The position numbers and the translations under genes are program-made. From Leucosporidium creatinivorum (taxonomy: Eukaryota > Basidiomycota > Microbotryomycetes > Leucosporidiales > Leucosporidiaceae), in the NCBI GenBank assembly GCA_001600635.1, contig BCKL01000024.1, positions 310,260-374,259 of the forward strand: a stretch of DNA of 64,000 nucleotides. Reading direction: 5' to 3'. Numbering within the stretch: position 1 is the first letter of the stretch; every line of letters begins with the position of its first letter. The notes beneath the pieces are model-generated. The model searched no databases and was not told the DNA's origin. It saw only the letters and a list, made by a program, of their open reading frames with translations. Below are positions 48,846-58,773 of this stretch, in pieces.

Positions 48846-50530
48846 GTGGGGAACTGGAGGTATACTCACAGACGTCCTATTATGTGTAGTGCACAGCGTC
48901 AGACCACTTTAGGTGTTCCCCGCTGTCCCCTGACCGCCGAAGTCAGCTGGTCATTTAGCGCCGAGCGGCCTGTTGAGTCTTCGAAACAANGCAAGCTCAA
49001 GCCGCTGATATGCACCACACCACCACGCGAAGATGCNGAGATGCNGGTCACCCTGCAAGGCAGAGCAGTCAGACGTCTCAGAGCCAGCCGAACGCCCGCC
49101 GAGCCGGGAGTGAACGTGGCTCGCTACTGTTCTTTCCGGTTTCGGTTGTCTACCGGCAGCCTTCGGCTATCCTCATTCAACCACTAGAACCCTCCAGGAG
49201 AGCACTGAGCAGCCTGAAAGCCTTTGTAAAGACCNCCGAGCTGGCGGCGTCGAGCAGAACGAGCGCCGTTGCTCTGACTAGCNAGGTGCACGCTCCTAGC
49301 CGAGTTATCTGAGGGAGCGAGCATGTGCGGTGCAGAGTGCAGCGCTAANCTCACTCAGCGAGAGCAGCACCACCCTCAGCCCTGCTCGCCTCGCCTTCCG
49401 TCGAGCGTTGCACTGGCAGGCGGTAGCTCTGAGCTCAGCCTTCAGTCCATCAGCTTGCCGCGGCACCGATGAAAAGTCAGAAGCAACCCACTGACTTATC
49501 TTATGAAGCAGCATGCCCCCCTCTGACTCCCCTACGGTGAGCCCAACCTTNGCAGAGCCGGCACCCTTTTGAAGCTCGGGATTTCCAGTGCACTACAGTG
49601 AGCCCAGATAGCTACCTGCGCTCGGACTTTTACATGCCCTACAACCTGGCCGCATACCTACTTGCAGTGGATGAGCGCACCAAGTAGGCGAGGCGAGTAG
49701 CGAGCGAGTTGAGGACCGAACGGCGGACGTCGACGGTGCAGAGAGGCAGAGTGGAGTTGGGTGGTGGAGTAGAGCAGACTACAACGCACCTTCAAGAAGC
49801 AGNGCACCCGTCTCAGCCCATCCTGGTCCCCTGCAGCGCCTTTCTCATGTTGCCTCTACTCGTTGGCTCGGCCTTCAGTCCAGCAAGAGCTCCCCTCCGA
49901 CTCTTGAGACTGCAGCTGGCGTTAGGCGACTGCTCACTCTCATGCAGCTGACCCACCCGACTCTGACCGCAGTCAGGCGAGCTCAGCAGAGCAGACGGCG
50001 CGACGAGGACGAGAGCCGAGAGGGGAGGAGGGACTNCGCCGCTCGAGCTGGGCGTGTCCAGAGTAGCGCTGCGTTGCGGTGAGCACACTCTACAATAATG
50101 TGCACATAGCACAGCCGCCCGAACTCCCGAGTGATCAAGCAAGCTCAGCGAGAGAAGAAACTAGGCGANAGCGAGCGAGCGGAGTGCAGTCGAGCGCAGC
50201 GCCGTTGTCCCTCGATGAGGTAATTACTTTCAGTGACCCCTACAACAGCTATCTACTCCGTCCAACCACCTTGGAGCGATCAGGCAAGCTCAGCGTGCAC
50301 GAGCAAAGGAAATGGAAATGGCTCTACAGCGTTGACTGACCGCCTGCTCGGCGTGCAGGCGACTTCTGGCTCTCGGACCTCTCAACCAGGTTCAGCTTAG
50401 ATGCCCGACCGCCTCTGCGATCAAGCAACCCCAGCACGGTTGAAGCGTACCGAGAGAGAGGACGAGACTCGCCGACCTCAGCGCACGGCGCGGCGTGCAG
50501 AGGATCACAGAAGCTGACGCTCATTACACG
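48846..50530. repeat. Near-identical core of left arm, with N bases
   Basis: Reverse complement of 55,893-57,577. It contains N at 48,990, 49,037, 49,045, 49,235, 49,283, 49,349, 49,551, 49,803, 50,037 and 50,168. The last seven have mirror partners in the other arm; the first three do not. No protein-coding function is recognised despite several open frames of 60-115 codons. Confidence 0.85.
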
Positions 50531-51060
50531 ACAATATAAACAGCAGGATCACCCGACCGACCTAGCGATCAAGCGAGCTCAGCAAGCGAGCGAGTTGGCG
50601 AAGCGCACGCGGAGCAGAGAGTCGACAGCGACCCTGCGCTCGGCTCGGCCTGCAGAGGGCTGCAGAACCTGACACCAGGTGCAACGGCGTGAGAAGCAGA
50701 GTCGCCCGGCGGCTTTAGCAACCGGACGAGCTCAGCAATCCCAGCAGCGAGCGAGCGAGCTCCAATCAAGGTCAGAGGGAGCGACTCCCTCCTCATCTCG
50801 AGAGCTGAGGGCGATCCTCGTCTACCGGCAAGACGTGGCAGCCAGCTCTGGCATATGCAGCTTGAGTACATACACCAGTAGCGAGCGAGCAGACCTGACG
50901 AGCAGCGGCGAAAGCAGAGAGGAGCCAGCCATTGCACCTTGACTCGACGTGCAGTGGAAAGCAGAAGTTGACACCCACCTGAGAGGAGGCGTCAGCAGAT
51001 CCGCCTGACCGCCTCAGTGATCAAGCGACCTGTGCAGCCCCAGCAGCGAGCGAGCGAGCG
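49950..51060. repeat. Degenerate satellite-like repeat, about 150-bp period
   Basis: A motif close to CCGACCGCCT-AGCGATCAAG followed by CGAGCTCAGC recurs near 49,957, 50,118, 50,260, 50,405, 50,547, 50,707 and 51,006, spaced 142-161 bp (one double step of ~300). Sequence between the motifs also aligns between neighbours (for example CGGCGTGCAGAGG...CAGAAGCTGAC and CGGCCTGCAGAGG...CAGAACCTGAC). Mirror copies lie at about 55,850-56,470, and two related units at about 365-560. Confidence 0.6.
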
Positions 51061-51314
51061 TGCGCAACGAAAGCAGAACGAGCGAGCGAGGAGGGCGTGC
51101 TCGTTACCCTACTCGACGGTCGAGTGAGCGTGCATCCAGCTACAGCATACCCGAGCTGAGAACACTATCAGCCAGCAGAGCCCTCGAGCAGCAAGACGAG
51201 GCGAGAAGCAAGAGGGAAAGAGGCAAGCTCGACTTGCTCGTCCACTGCGAGTCGCTCAGGAAGGCTCGGCTCGGTGCTCATTTCGCTTTCGAGGTTACTG
51301 CTCTACAAGATCTC
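51061..51314 (+). repeat. Dispersed repeat copy in the palindrome loop
   Basis: About 51,120-51,290 matches 620-830 and the reverse complement of 18,280-18,490 (blocks CAGCATACCC, GAGCAGCAAGACGAGGCGAG, AAGCTCGACTTGCTCG). Degenerate and noncoding. Confidence 0.5.
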
Positions 51315-52130
51315 TCAGTAGTGCGTCATTCGACGTCCCACGAAGCGCAGTGCTACAGAACTTGTCTCTACACCTAAACAGAACACACACTCGTTGCCTC
51401 CCTCTTTCCCCCCTCTCAACGCTCCCCTGCCTCGCCCGTACACTCCCTTCAACCCCTCTCCACCACCACGCTTCTCTCCTTCCCACCCACCGTTCCCCAG
51501 TTCATCCCACAGTCCGGCCCCATCTCCTCGCTGCTCCCCCAGCTCGCCCGCCGAGCCGAGCTTCCCCTCCTCGCATGATCCACCTCTCCACCTCTTCCAT
51601 CCTCCCCGTGCTCTCCTCCTCTCGTAGACAGCGATGGGTCTCCAGAGTTCGGAGGCAGCTCGGCGCTGGGGACAGAGAGGTGGGAGGTCATCAGTCGAGT
51701 GCGAAGGGATTGGAGGGTGAGGTTCGGCGATTAAGGTGCCGGATTTGGTGAGGGGCATCGAAGGGGCGTGGAGGGTCCCAGCTGAGGGAGAGGGAAAGGG
51801 AGGAGCAGAGCGGGTGGAGATGAGGGGAGGGCGGCGAGCAGGGAGGGCGGCGAGTAGAGAAGAGAAGCGGTGGGCGGATGGCGCGAGGCGGGAGAGGTAG
51901 GGAGGTAGGCGATGGAACACAGAGCTGCGTTGTGAGACGCGAGCGTGCTTGGTGAGGAAGAGCAGGTCTAAGGATTCGGGCGCAGGGTCAGCGCCGAGCG
52001 CTCCGAGAGAAGGGAGAGCTCACTGGCTAGCAGCTGCTCCGACAGGTCGAGCATCACATGACTCCCACCCTCCAGCAGCCTCGACCCCCTCACCTCGACT
52101 CCAGCCTCTTCATCCTCCTCCCCGAACCTC

Positions 52131-52221
<91 letters not shown>

Positions 52222-52378
52222 ACCCCCCCCCCCCCCCCCCGGGAGTCGAGTTGACCCTCCTCTCCCGCTCCCCGCTCGCCCTCCAGCTTCTCCACCCCCT
52301 CAGAACCACTTTCTCCCGACCCTGCCACTCCTCCCCCTCCCCCTCCCACGGGAGCCTCAGCTCCAGCGCCCGCTTCGA
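51315..52378 (-). CDS. Possible gene of unknown function with poly-glycine tract
   Basis: Two candidate exons join across a CTGAC-containing intron (about 51,968-52,017). The first reads through the poly-C tract as glycine and continues FGEEDEEAGVEVRGSRLL and VMLDLSEQLLA. The second reads DLLFLTKHARVSQRSSVFHR, LPPYLSRLAPSAHRF, LLAALPARRPPLIS and ELWRPIAVYE. The second exon looks like real protein rather than noise, but no family was recognised. The true start and 3' end are unclear, and the reading frame across the homopolymer depends on its exact length. Confidence 0.35.
52133..52240. repeat. Poly-C homopolymer tract (87 C, then GGA, then 18 C)
   Basis: 52,133-52,219 is an uninterrupted run of 87 C; three bases later 18 more C follow (52,223-52,240). 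On the minus strand this is a G-tract able to form G-quadruplexes or code glycine. Its length is probably uncertain in the assembly. Confidence 0.95.
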
Positions 52379-52874
52379 CTAACCGAGGGAGATGAGCGAT
52401 GGGGTGGTGCGAAGGAGAGTGATGTCTGGCGGGGCGGGCGTGAGATGAGTGTCAAGAGGCTTGAAAGAGGATGGGAGGGCGGCTTTTGGGGTGGGTGAGA
52501 TGGAAGAGTTCGGGGGAGGGCGCCGAGCCGAGTTGAGCTCGGCGGAGAGAGTTCGGCGAGCGGTCGAGGGCAGTGGTTGAGGGAGGGAGGGGGCGCTGTA
52601 GGTCGTAAGCTGGTCCTCGCGCTTTGTGCTGTGGCGAGGAGCAGGCGTCCGGTCTGCTCAATTAGCTAGCCCTCTCCATTCCCTCGGCGACGGCGAGCCT
52701 TCGCCCTCTCCCTCTCTTCCCCCCTCTCCCTCCCAGCAGTCCCTCAACGCGAGCAAGGCGTACCGTGAACAGCCTGATAATACACCTTCTAATCCTACAC
52801 ACATCGACTCCCGCTCTTGCTCCTGAGCATCCTCGCGCGCTCGCCGGTTTCAAAGTTCCCAACGCCTACATAGT

Positions 52875-53739
52875 CTACTCATCGTCCTTCGGCGGTGGAG
52901 GGCCGCAGGGTTGGAGCATCCTCTGTGGGTGGAGGTGAGTAGTCTCGTTAGCTATCAATCTTCTTCCTTCCTGTTTCTATCTCTTTGCTTCCTTCTCCTG
53001 GCCCCCTCCCTTCCCTCCCTTGCCTTCCCTCCCCTCCTCCTTCTTCTTCCAATTCTCGCTCCGCTCGGGCTCGTTCTCCTGCTATTCTTCCTCGATCCCT
53101 AATCCCCTCCCGTTCCCCCCCTCTTTTCTAACTCGCTTCGCTCGGAGGAGTTCCCCTTCGAGTCGCTCTCTAATCCCCCTCTTCCTCTTCTTCTAACTCG
53201 CTCCGCTCGAAAGAGGTCGCCTTCGGCTCCCTCTCTAATCCCCCTCTCCCTCTCCTCTGAACTCGCTCCGCTCGTAAGACCTCGCCTACGGCTCGGTCCA
53301 CTAACTCACCTCTGTCAACTCAAACTTCATCCTCCCCGTACTCTCCCCATCTGCCACGCTCATATAATTTAAGAGGGTAGGATGCCCAATGATGGAAGCG
53401 TAGGTGTCGCGATGTTGGTGGGTGAACCATTCACTGTGAGTTTGAGGAGCGAAGCGAGTCAGCGAGCGGCGGCGGCGGCGGGCGTGGCTGGGGAGCAGAG
53501 GGAAGGAAGAGGGAGACGGACTATTTGGTCATATCGGCGTGTCCCGTTCCTGTAGTAGAGCACACCCGTCAGCAGCGCACAGCAGAGAGAGAGTGAGAGC
53601 AAGGAGACGAGACTGACCAGTGTAGCGAGCGTGTAGTTGAGCAATTTGCGTGTTGGCCGTGTGTCGTAGATCGCTCTACAATGTACCGGATTAGCTCGGT
53701 GCTGCTGTAGCCTTGTAGCTCGTGAGGTGGGCTCACCAT
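52875..53739 (-). CDS. SF3B5: Splicing factor 3B subunit 5 (SF3b10)
   Basis: Five exons (53739-53737, 53675-53618, 53549-53522, 53433-53310, 52922-52875) join in frame to exactly 86 residues, the length of human SF3B5. Motifs are unmistakable: GTGHADMTKYEWFTHQHRD, GHPTLLNYMSVADGES and ERMLQPCGPPPPKDDE. It is a small core subunit of the SF3b part of U2 snRNP, acting in branch-site recognition in the nucleus. The first exon is only the ATG: the start codon is directly followed by a GTGAG donor. Intron 4 is long (387 bp) and contains a tandem repeat. Transcribed divergently from LRP1, with 87 bp between start codons. Confidence 0.95.
53095..53300. repeat. Three-copy tandem repeat inside SF3B5 intron 4
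   Basis: Three imperfect copies of a ~62-70 bp unit, each with CTAATCCCC, a pyrimidine run, AACTCGCT(T/C)CGCTCG and a CCTTCG- or CCTACG-like end. The unit contains a short self-complementary element (CGCT...CGCTCG). Lies wholly within an intron. Confidence 0.7.
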
Positions 53740-53826
53740 CTTGGGCTGAGGTTATAGTAGTTGGAAACCAACCCATCTCAGCTCTCTCTCTCCCGCTTTC
53801 ACCTCGTTTTCTGTACCTCATCAGCC
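53740..53826. promoter_or_regulatory. Compact divergent promoter of SF3B5 and LRP1
   Basis: Only 87 bp separate the two start codons, so both RNA-processing genes must share promoter DNA or overlap in their leaders. The middle is pyrimidine-rich on the plus strand (CTCTCTCTCTCCCGC). No TATA box is seen. Confidence 0.6.
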
Positions 53827-55194
53827 ATGTCCGACACCGACCCCACGCTAGCTTTGTCCTCCCTCTCCTCCTCCCTCTCCACGCTCGAACAAACCCTCCT
53901 TCCCCTCCTCTCAACTCCCTTCACCTCGCATCTCTCCGGCCCCGAAGGCTCAGAGGGGGTCGAACCACTGCTACAGGCGAGGTTGGAGGTGTTGACCGGA
54001 TATGTAGTGCATGATTTAATTTGGAGTGAGTTGTCTCTGTTCTCTCACTACAGAGGGATGCGCGAGGAGAGCTGGGCGAGGAGTGCGTTTTGCTGAGGAG
54101 GAAAGCTGATAGAGAGGGAGTAGTCTACTGCAGGACAGTAGGCGTGGATCCCAACGCACATCCCGTATTGCAGGAGCTGGTGCGTCCCTCCTCCTTCCTT
54201 CCTTCTGCAGCTGAGTGAGAAGCAGCCGAGCTAACCCTTCTCTCCTCCCCTCCCCTTTCCTCTCCCTCTCCGCGATGGGTTCCGGACACGCACAGCTCCG
54301 CCTGAAATCCTACTTTGACAAGCTCAAGAACGCCGAACAGCCTGTAGTAGAGAAGGGTACGCCTTTCCCTTCGCTTCGGTCCTCTCGGCTCGGCTCGCTA
54401 ATCTTCGCCGAACAACCTTCCTCTCTGCTCCTGCCGCCCTCCATCCCACCCACCTCATCTCCTCCCCCACCCCACCCCACCCCCACCCCGCTGGTCACCG
54501 AACCTCGTCCCGGCTTCATCTTCATCTTCCTAGCCCGACCCCAACTCGATAAAGCCGCCGCCTCGCGCTTCATCAACGCCGCTATCAACTCTGCTCGACC
54601 GAGGACCCCTGCAGACTACACGCCTACTGCTGGGCCGAGTACGCCGCAGGAGCTCGGCGAGAAGGGAACGCATACGAGGTTTGATGGGGAGGTGGAGGGG
54701 GATGTGGAGAGGTTGTTGGAAAGCGAGGAGGAGGGTAGTAGTGAGGAGGAGGTGAGGGTGGAGAAGGTGGAGCCTAAGAAGAAGGTGGACATCGGGAGCA
54801 AGGGCAAGGCGAGTGCTGCTGGGAGGCCGAGGATGGATCCTTTTGCTGGTGAGTCCCAGCTCTCTCATCCCTTCTTCCTTCTTCCCCTTTCTCCCTTGTA
54901 TCCCTCCCCTACTCGCCTGACCGCCCGACTCGAACCGCTCGCTAACGATTCGCCGAACTTGGAACAGGCTACGACGACCCCTCCTCCTCCTCCTCCAAGT
55001 CCAAGAAGTCTAAATCCGCCTCCAAGCCCTCCACCCCCCAACCTCCCACCACCACCGTATCAGCGCCCTCATCAGGGGAGAAGAGGAAGGCCACCGACTC
55101 CCCCTCGACCGGCGTAGCGGGAACGCCGAGCGGCAAGGCAGCGGGGAAGAAGGATAAGAAGCTCAAGATGAAGGGTGGGAAAGCTGGGAAGTAG
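53827..55194 (+). CDS. LRP1: Exosome cofactor LRP1/RRP47 (C1D family)
   Basis: Five exons (53827-54025, 54121-54179, 54296-54356, 54534-54848, 54968-55194) join in frame to 286 residues. The Sas10/C1D fold is seen in LSTLEQTLLPLL, YVVHDLIWIVYCRTVGVDPN, AHPVLQEL and RLKSYFDKLKNAEQ, ending with LDKAAASRFINAAI. The C-terminal half is acidic (ESEEEGSSEEEV) then Lys-rich (KKDKKLKMKGGK), as in yeast Lrp1/Rrp47, which binds Rrp6 and structured RNA in the nuclear exosome for rRNA and snoRNA 3' processing. It lies in the loop of the inverted duplication. Confidence 0.9.
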
Positions 55195-55780
55195 GGGGCG
55201 CATAGGAAGCTAGGAGGTGGTGGTGGTGGGAGTGTATTGTACGATTCGCCGCGCTACCAGATGGAAGAGGGAGAGGAGGAAAGTTGTGCCGAGAAGCAGG
55301 GCTCGGCGAGATAGATCTTTCGCTCCTCGTTGGGTCTGCTACAGCGTTCTACCACGGTTCGCTCGCTGAGGGATCAGACCTACTCTGCACGTTCTTGTCC
55401 TGGTAGTGGCCTGCTTGAGATGCGAAACGAATCCTCGAGGGTCGACTCGAAACTCGACTCGCTCGCCTCTCTCCCTCCTCCTGCCTCGACTCACCTCGTC
55501 TCGTCTCCTCTCTGCTTTGGCTCGCTGCTCATCGGTTCTGCTCCTCGCTACTAGTGTGCTCAGTTTGAGTATGCTGTAGCTGGGTGCTTGCATCTGTCTA
55601 CGAGAAGGGTCGCTACAGCGCTCTCGAGATGAGGAGGGAGTCACTCGTTCTCAGATCTTGTTGCGCTCGCTCGCTCGCTCCTAAGGCTGCGGCAGTCTCT
55701 TGATCGTCCAGGCGTTCGGGAGGCTGTGCTGGAACTTGGTGCCGAGCGAGAACCACTTGTGAAGCTCTCTCCACGCCGAG
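55195..55780 (-). repeat. Downstream of LRP1; diverged repeat copy
   Basis: The reverse complement of about 55,400-55,680 resembles 50,760-51,250: shared GACTCCCTCCTCATCTCGAG, CTCGTCTAC, AGCATAC and ACACTAGTAG-like blocks. Identity is much lower than in the core arms. No gene is seen. Confidence 0.5.
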
Positions 55781-57590
55781 CCGAGCGCTTGGGCCGCCGT
55801 TAACTCTCTGCTCCGCGTGCGCTTCGCCAACTCGGCAGCTTGCTGAGCTCGCTTGATCGCTGGGTTGGTCGGGTGATCCTGCTGTTGGTGATCATGTGAT
55901 GAGCGTCGACTTCTGTGATCCTCTGCACGCCGCGCCGTGCGCTGAGGTCGGCAAGTCTCGTCCTCTCTCTCGGTACGCTTCGACCGTGCTGGGGTTGCTT
56001 GATCGCAGAGGCGGTCGGGCATCTAAGCTGAACCTGGTTGAGAGGTCCGAGAGCCAGAAGTCGCCTGCACGCCGAGCAGGCGGTCAGTCAACGCTGTAGA
56101 GCCATTTCCATTTCCTTTGCTCGTGCACGCTGAGCTTGCCTGATCGCTCCAAGGTGGTTGGACGGAGTAGATAGCTGTTGTAGGGGTCACTGAAAGTAAT
56201 TACCTCATCGAGGGACAACGGCGCTGCGCTCGACTGCACTCCGCTCGCTCGCTNTCGCCTAGTTTCTTCTCTCGCTGAGCTTGCTTGATCACTCGGGAGT
56301 TCGGGCGGCTGTGCTATGTGCACATTATTGTAGAGTGTGCTCACCGCAACGCAGCGCTACTCTGGACACGCCCAGCTCGAGCGGCGNAGTCCCTCCTCCC
56401 CTCTCGGCTCTCGTCCTCGTCGCGCCGTCTGCTCTGCTGAGCTCGCCTGACTGCGGTCAGAGTCGGGTGGGTCAGCTGCATGAGAGTGAGCAGTCGCCTA
56501 ACGCCAGCTGCAGTCTCAAGAGTCGGAGGGGAGCTCTTGCTGGACTGAAGGCCGAGCCAACGAGTAGAGGCAACATGAGAAAGGCGCTGCAGGGGACCAG
56601 GATGGGCTGAGACGGGTGCNCTGCTTCTTGAAGGTGCGTTGTAGTCTGCTCTACTCCACCACCCAACTCCACTCTGCCTCTCTGCACCGTCGACGTCCGC
56701 CGTTCGGTCCTCAACTCGCTCGCTACTCGCCTCGCCTACTTGGTGCGCTCATCCACTGCAAGTAGGTATGCGGCCAGGTTGTAGGGCATGTAAAAGTCCG
56801 AGCGCAGGTAGCTATCTGGGCTCACTGTAGTGCACTGGAAATCCCGAGCTTCAAAAGGGTGCCGGCTCTGCNAAGGTTGGGCTCACCGTAGGGGAGTCAG
56901 AGGGGGGCATGCTGCTTCATAAGATAAGTCAGTGGGTTGCTTCTGACTTTTCATCGGTGCCGCGGCAAGCTGATGGACTGAAGGCTGAGCTCAGAGCTAC
57001 CGCCTGCCAGTGCAACGCTCGACGGAAGGCGAGGCGAGCAGGGCTGAGGGTGGTGCTGCTCTCGCTGAGTGAGNTTAGCGCTGCACTCTGCACCGCACAT
57101 GCTCGCTCCCTCAGATAACTCGGCTAGGAGCGTGCACCTNGCTAGTCAGAGCAACGGCGCTCGTTCTGCTCGACGCCGCCAGCTCGGNGGTCTTTACAAA
57201 GGCTTTCAGGCTGCTCAGTGCTCTCCTGGAGGGTTCTAGTGGTTGAATGAGGATAGCCGAAGGCTGCCGGTAGACAACCGAAACCGGAAAGAACAGTAGC
57301 GAGCCACGTTCACTCCCGGCTCGGCGGGCGTTCGGCTGGCTCTGAGACGTCTGACTGCTCTGCCTTGCAGGGTGACCTGCATCTCCGCATCTTCGCGTGG
57401 TGGTGTGGTGCATATCAGCGGCTTGAGCTTGCATTGTTTCGAAGACTCAACAGGCCGCTCGGCGCTAAATGACCAGCTGACTTCGGCGGTCAGGGGACAG
57501 CGGGGAACACCTAAAGTGGTCTGACGCTGTGCACTACACATAATAGGACGTCTGTGAGTATACCTCCAGTTCCCCACAAGTGGAGGTGTT

Positions 57591-58166
57591 GTGGTGGGGA
57601 GGGAGAATCAGCAGGAGCAAGATCCGGACAACCCCGTCTTCGAGGACATCTTCCAATCGGACTCCCCTTCCCCCTTCCCTTCCCCCTCGCTTCACTCCCT
57701 TTCGCCTTCGCCTGCCTCCATCTACGGCTCTCCTCCTACGAGTCTCGTCAACAGCAACATCACCTCCCTCGACGACGATGCAGTCGTACAGCAACCTTCT
57801 CAGCCCGAGCCTACGCAAGACCCTCGTCCTCGCCTTCGTCGTTACGAGTGGCCTTCGCCTCCTTCCGCCGACACCGAGACTGCTACCGAGGACCTCAGCA
57901 AAAGCAAGGAGCGCGAGAGGTCGCCTCACTCTTCCGACCTTCCTTCCCTTCCTTCCACTGCGCCTATCTCCGCCCAACTCCCTCTCTTTCGCGCTCCGTC
58001 CTCTTCGCCCCAAGCTTCGACATCGCGCATCCGCTATCCCACCCCTCCTCGCACTCGCAACCCCTACCGCGGCTCTCCCTACCCTACCAACCGTCTCATC
58101 GCCGCTCTTCCTCGCATCCTCGACCGTTCTGGCCGCGTTTGGCCCACCCTCATCCTCGCCGAGTAG
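57591..58166 (+). CDS. Ser/Pro-rich open frame within the insertion
   Basis: An open frame of 191 codons without an ATG at its start (opens GTG-GTG, V-V-G-R-E). It is Ser/Pro-rich with patches such as RRYEWPSPPSADTE and NPYRGSPYPTNRLIAALPR. No family recognised. It starts within a few bases of the insertion boundary, so it may be the 3' exon of a captured gene. Confidence 0.3.
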   Translation: MVGRENQQEQDPDNPVFEDIFQSDSPSPFPSPSLHSLSPSPASIYGSPPTSLVNSNITSLDDDAVVQQPSQPEPTQDPRPRLRRYEWPSPPSADTETATEDLSKSKERERSPHSSDLPSLPSTAPISAQLPLFRAPSSSPQASTSRIRYPTPPRTRNPYRGSPYPTNRLIAALPRILDRSGRVWPTLILAE

Positions 58167-58440
58167 AGATTCACCGGACTTGGGCATCAAGGATCGATTA
58201 CAGCGGACCCGGATAGAGCGGGAATGGTAGCGAGTAAGGTGGAGATGTATTGGGACACGTTTGGAAGGAGGGCGAGGGCATGGGATGGCCTTTGGGCTGG
58301 ATTGGGAAGGAGGAGCGACTCGGTCATGGGATTTTTTGGCTTCGTTTGGGTATAGGATGTATCGGAGGAGCAAGTAGAGTACGCATTCAGGTTTATTACA
58401 CACTTCCCCACTTTACTACCTCGTGCTGCGCCTTGGTAGT

Positions 58441-58452
58441 GGGTATAAAAGC
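58441..58452 (+). promoter_or_regulatory. TATA box inside the insertion
   Basis: GGGTATAAAAGCC lies upstream of a pyrimidine-rich leader and of an apparent 5' intron (donor GTGAGC near 58,581, acceptor CCACAG near 58,703). It suggests the insertion carries its own promoter for the gene at 58,774. Confidence 0.5.
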
Positions 58453-58773
58453 CGTTCTTCGTAGTTGCCTCTCTTGCTTCTTCACCACACCTGCAGTTTA
58501 AGTCTTTCACACTCTCTTACATCTTCCCCGAGATACATACGAGAGAAACCGAGCCTCGCAGTGCCCCCATCGTGCTCTTGTGGTGAGCCATAGCCCTCAA
58601 ACCCGCCTTTCCCCTTCACATCTCTCCTCCCCTTTCCGTCGCTTCCCACTCCTCCTTCCTCCTTCCCCTTTCTCCTACCACCTCCCTACCCTCACCTCCA
58701 CAGTGTGGTCGGTCGGGAGTCTTCTCCCTCCTTTACTCCCACTTCGCCTAACCTCTCGCCTACCACTCCGGAA

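Larger units (their letters stand above)
45230..50640. repeat. Left arm of giant imperfect inverted duplication
   Basis: Pairs as reverse complement with about 55,780-64,000. In the core (48,846-50,530) positions of the two arms sum to 106,423 wherever tested. Beyond the right-arm insertion the sum is about 109,070, and the FB5 and FB6 start codons (46,591 and 62,481) sum to 109,072. Identity is close to 99% around 48,700-50,450, about 90% near 48,500, and lower again in the F-box genes and inside 50,530. Confidence 0.88.

Noticed and set aside
50079-50339. Open frame repeated in both arms (86 codons; also 56,084-56,344 on the minus strand)
   Set aside because: Its presence in both arms follows from the arm identity itself; it contains an N, has no recognisable motif, and overlaps the degenerate satellite.
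57534-58403. Long minus-strand frame across the insertion boundary
   Set aside because: Arg/Gly-rich shadow of the plus-strand Ser/Pro-rich frame, crossing from arm sequence into the insertion.
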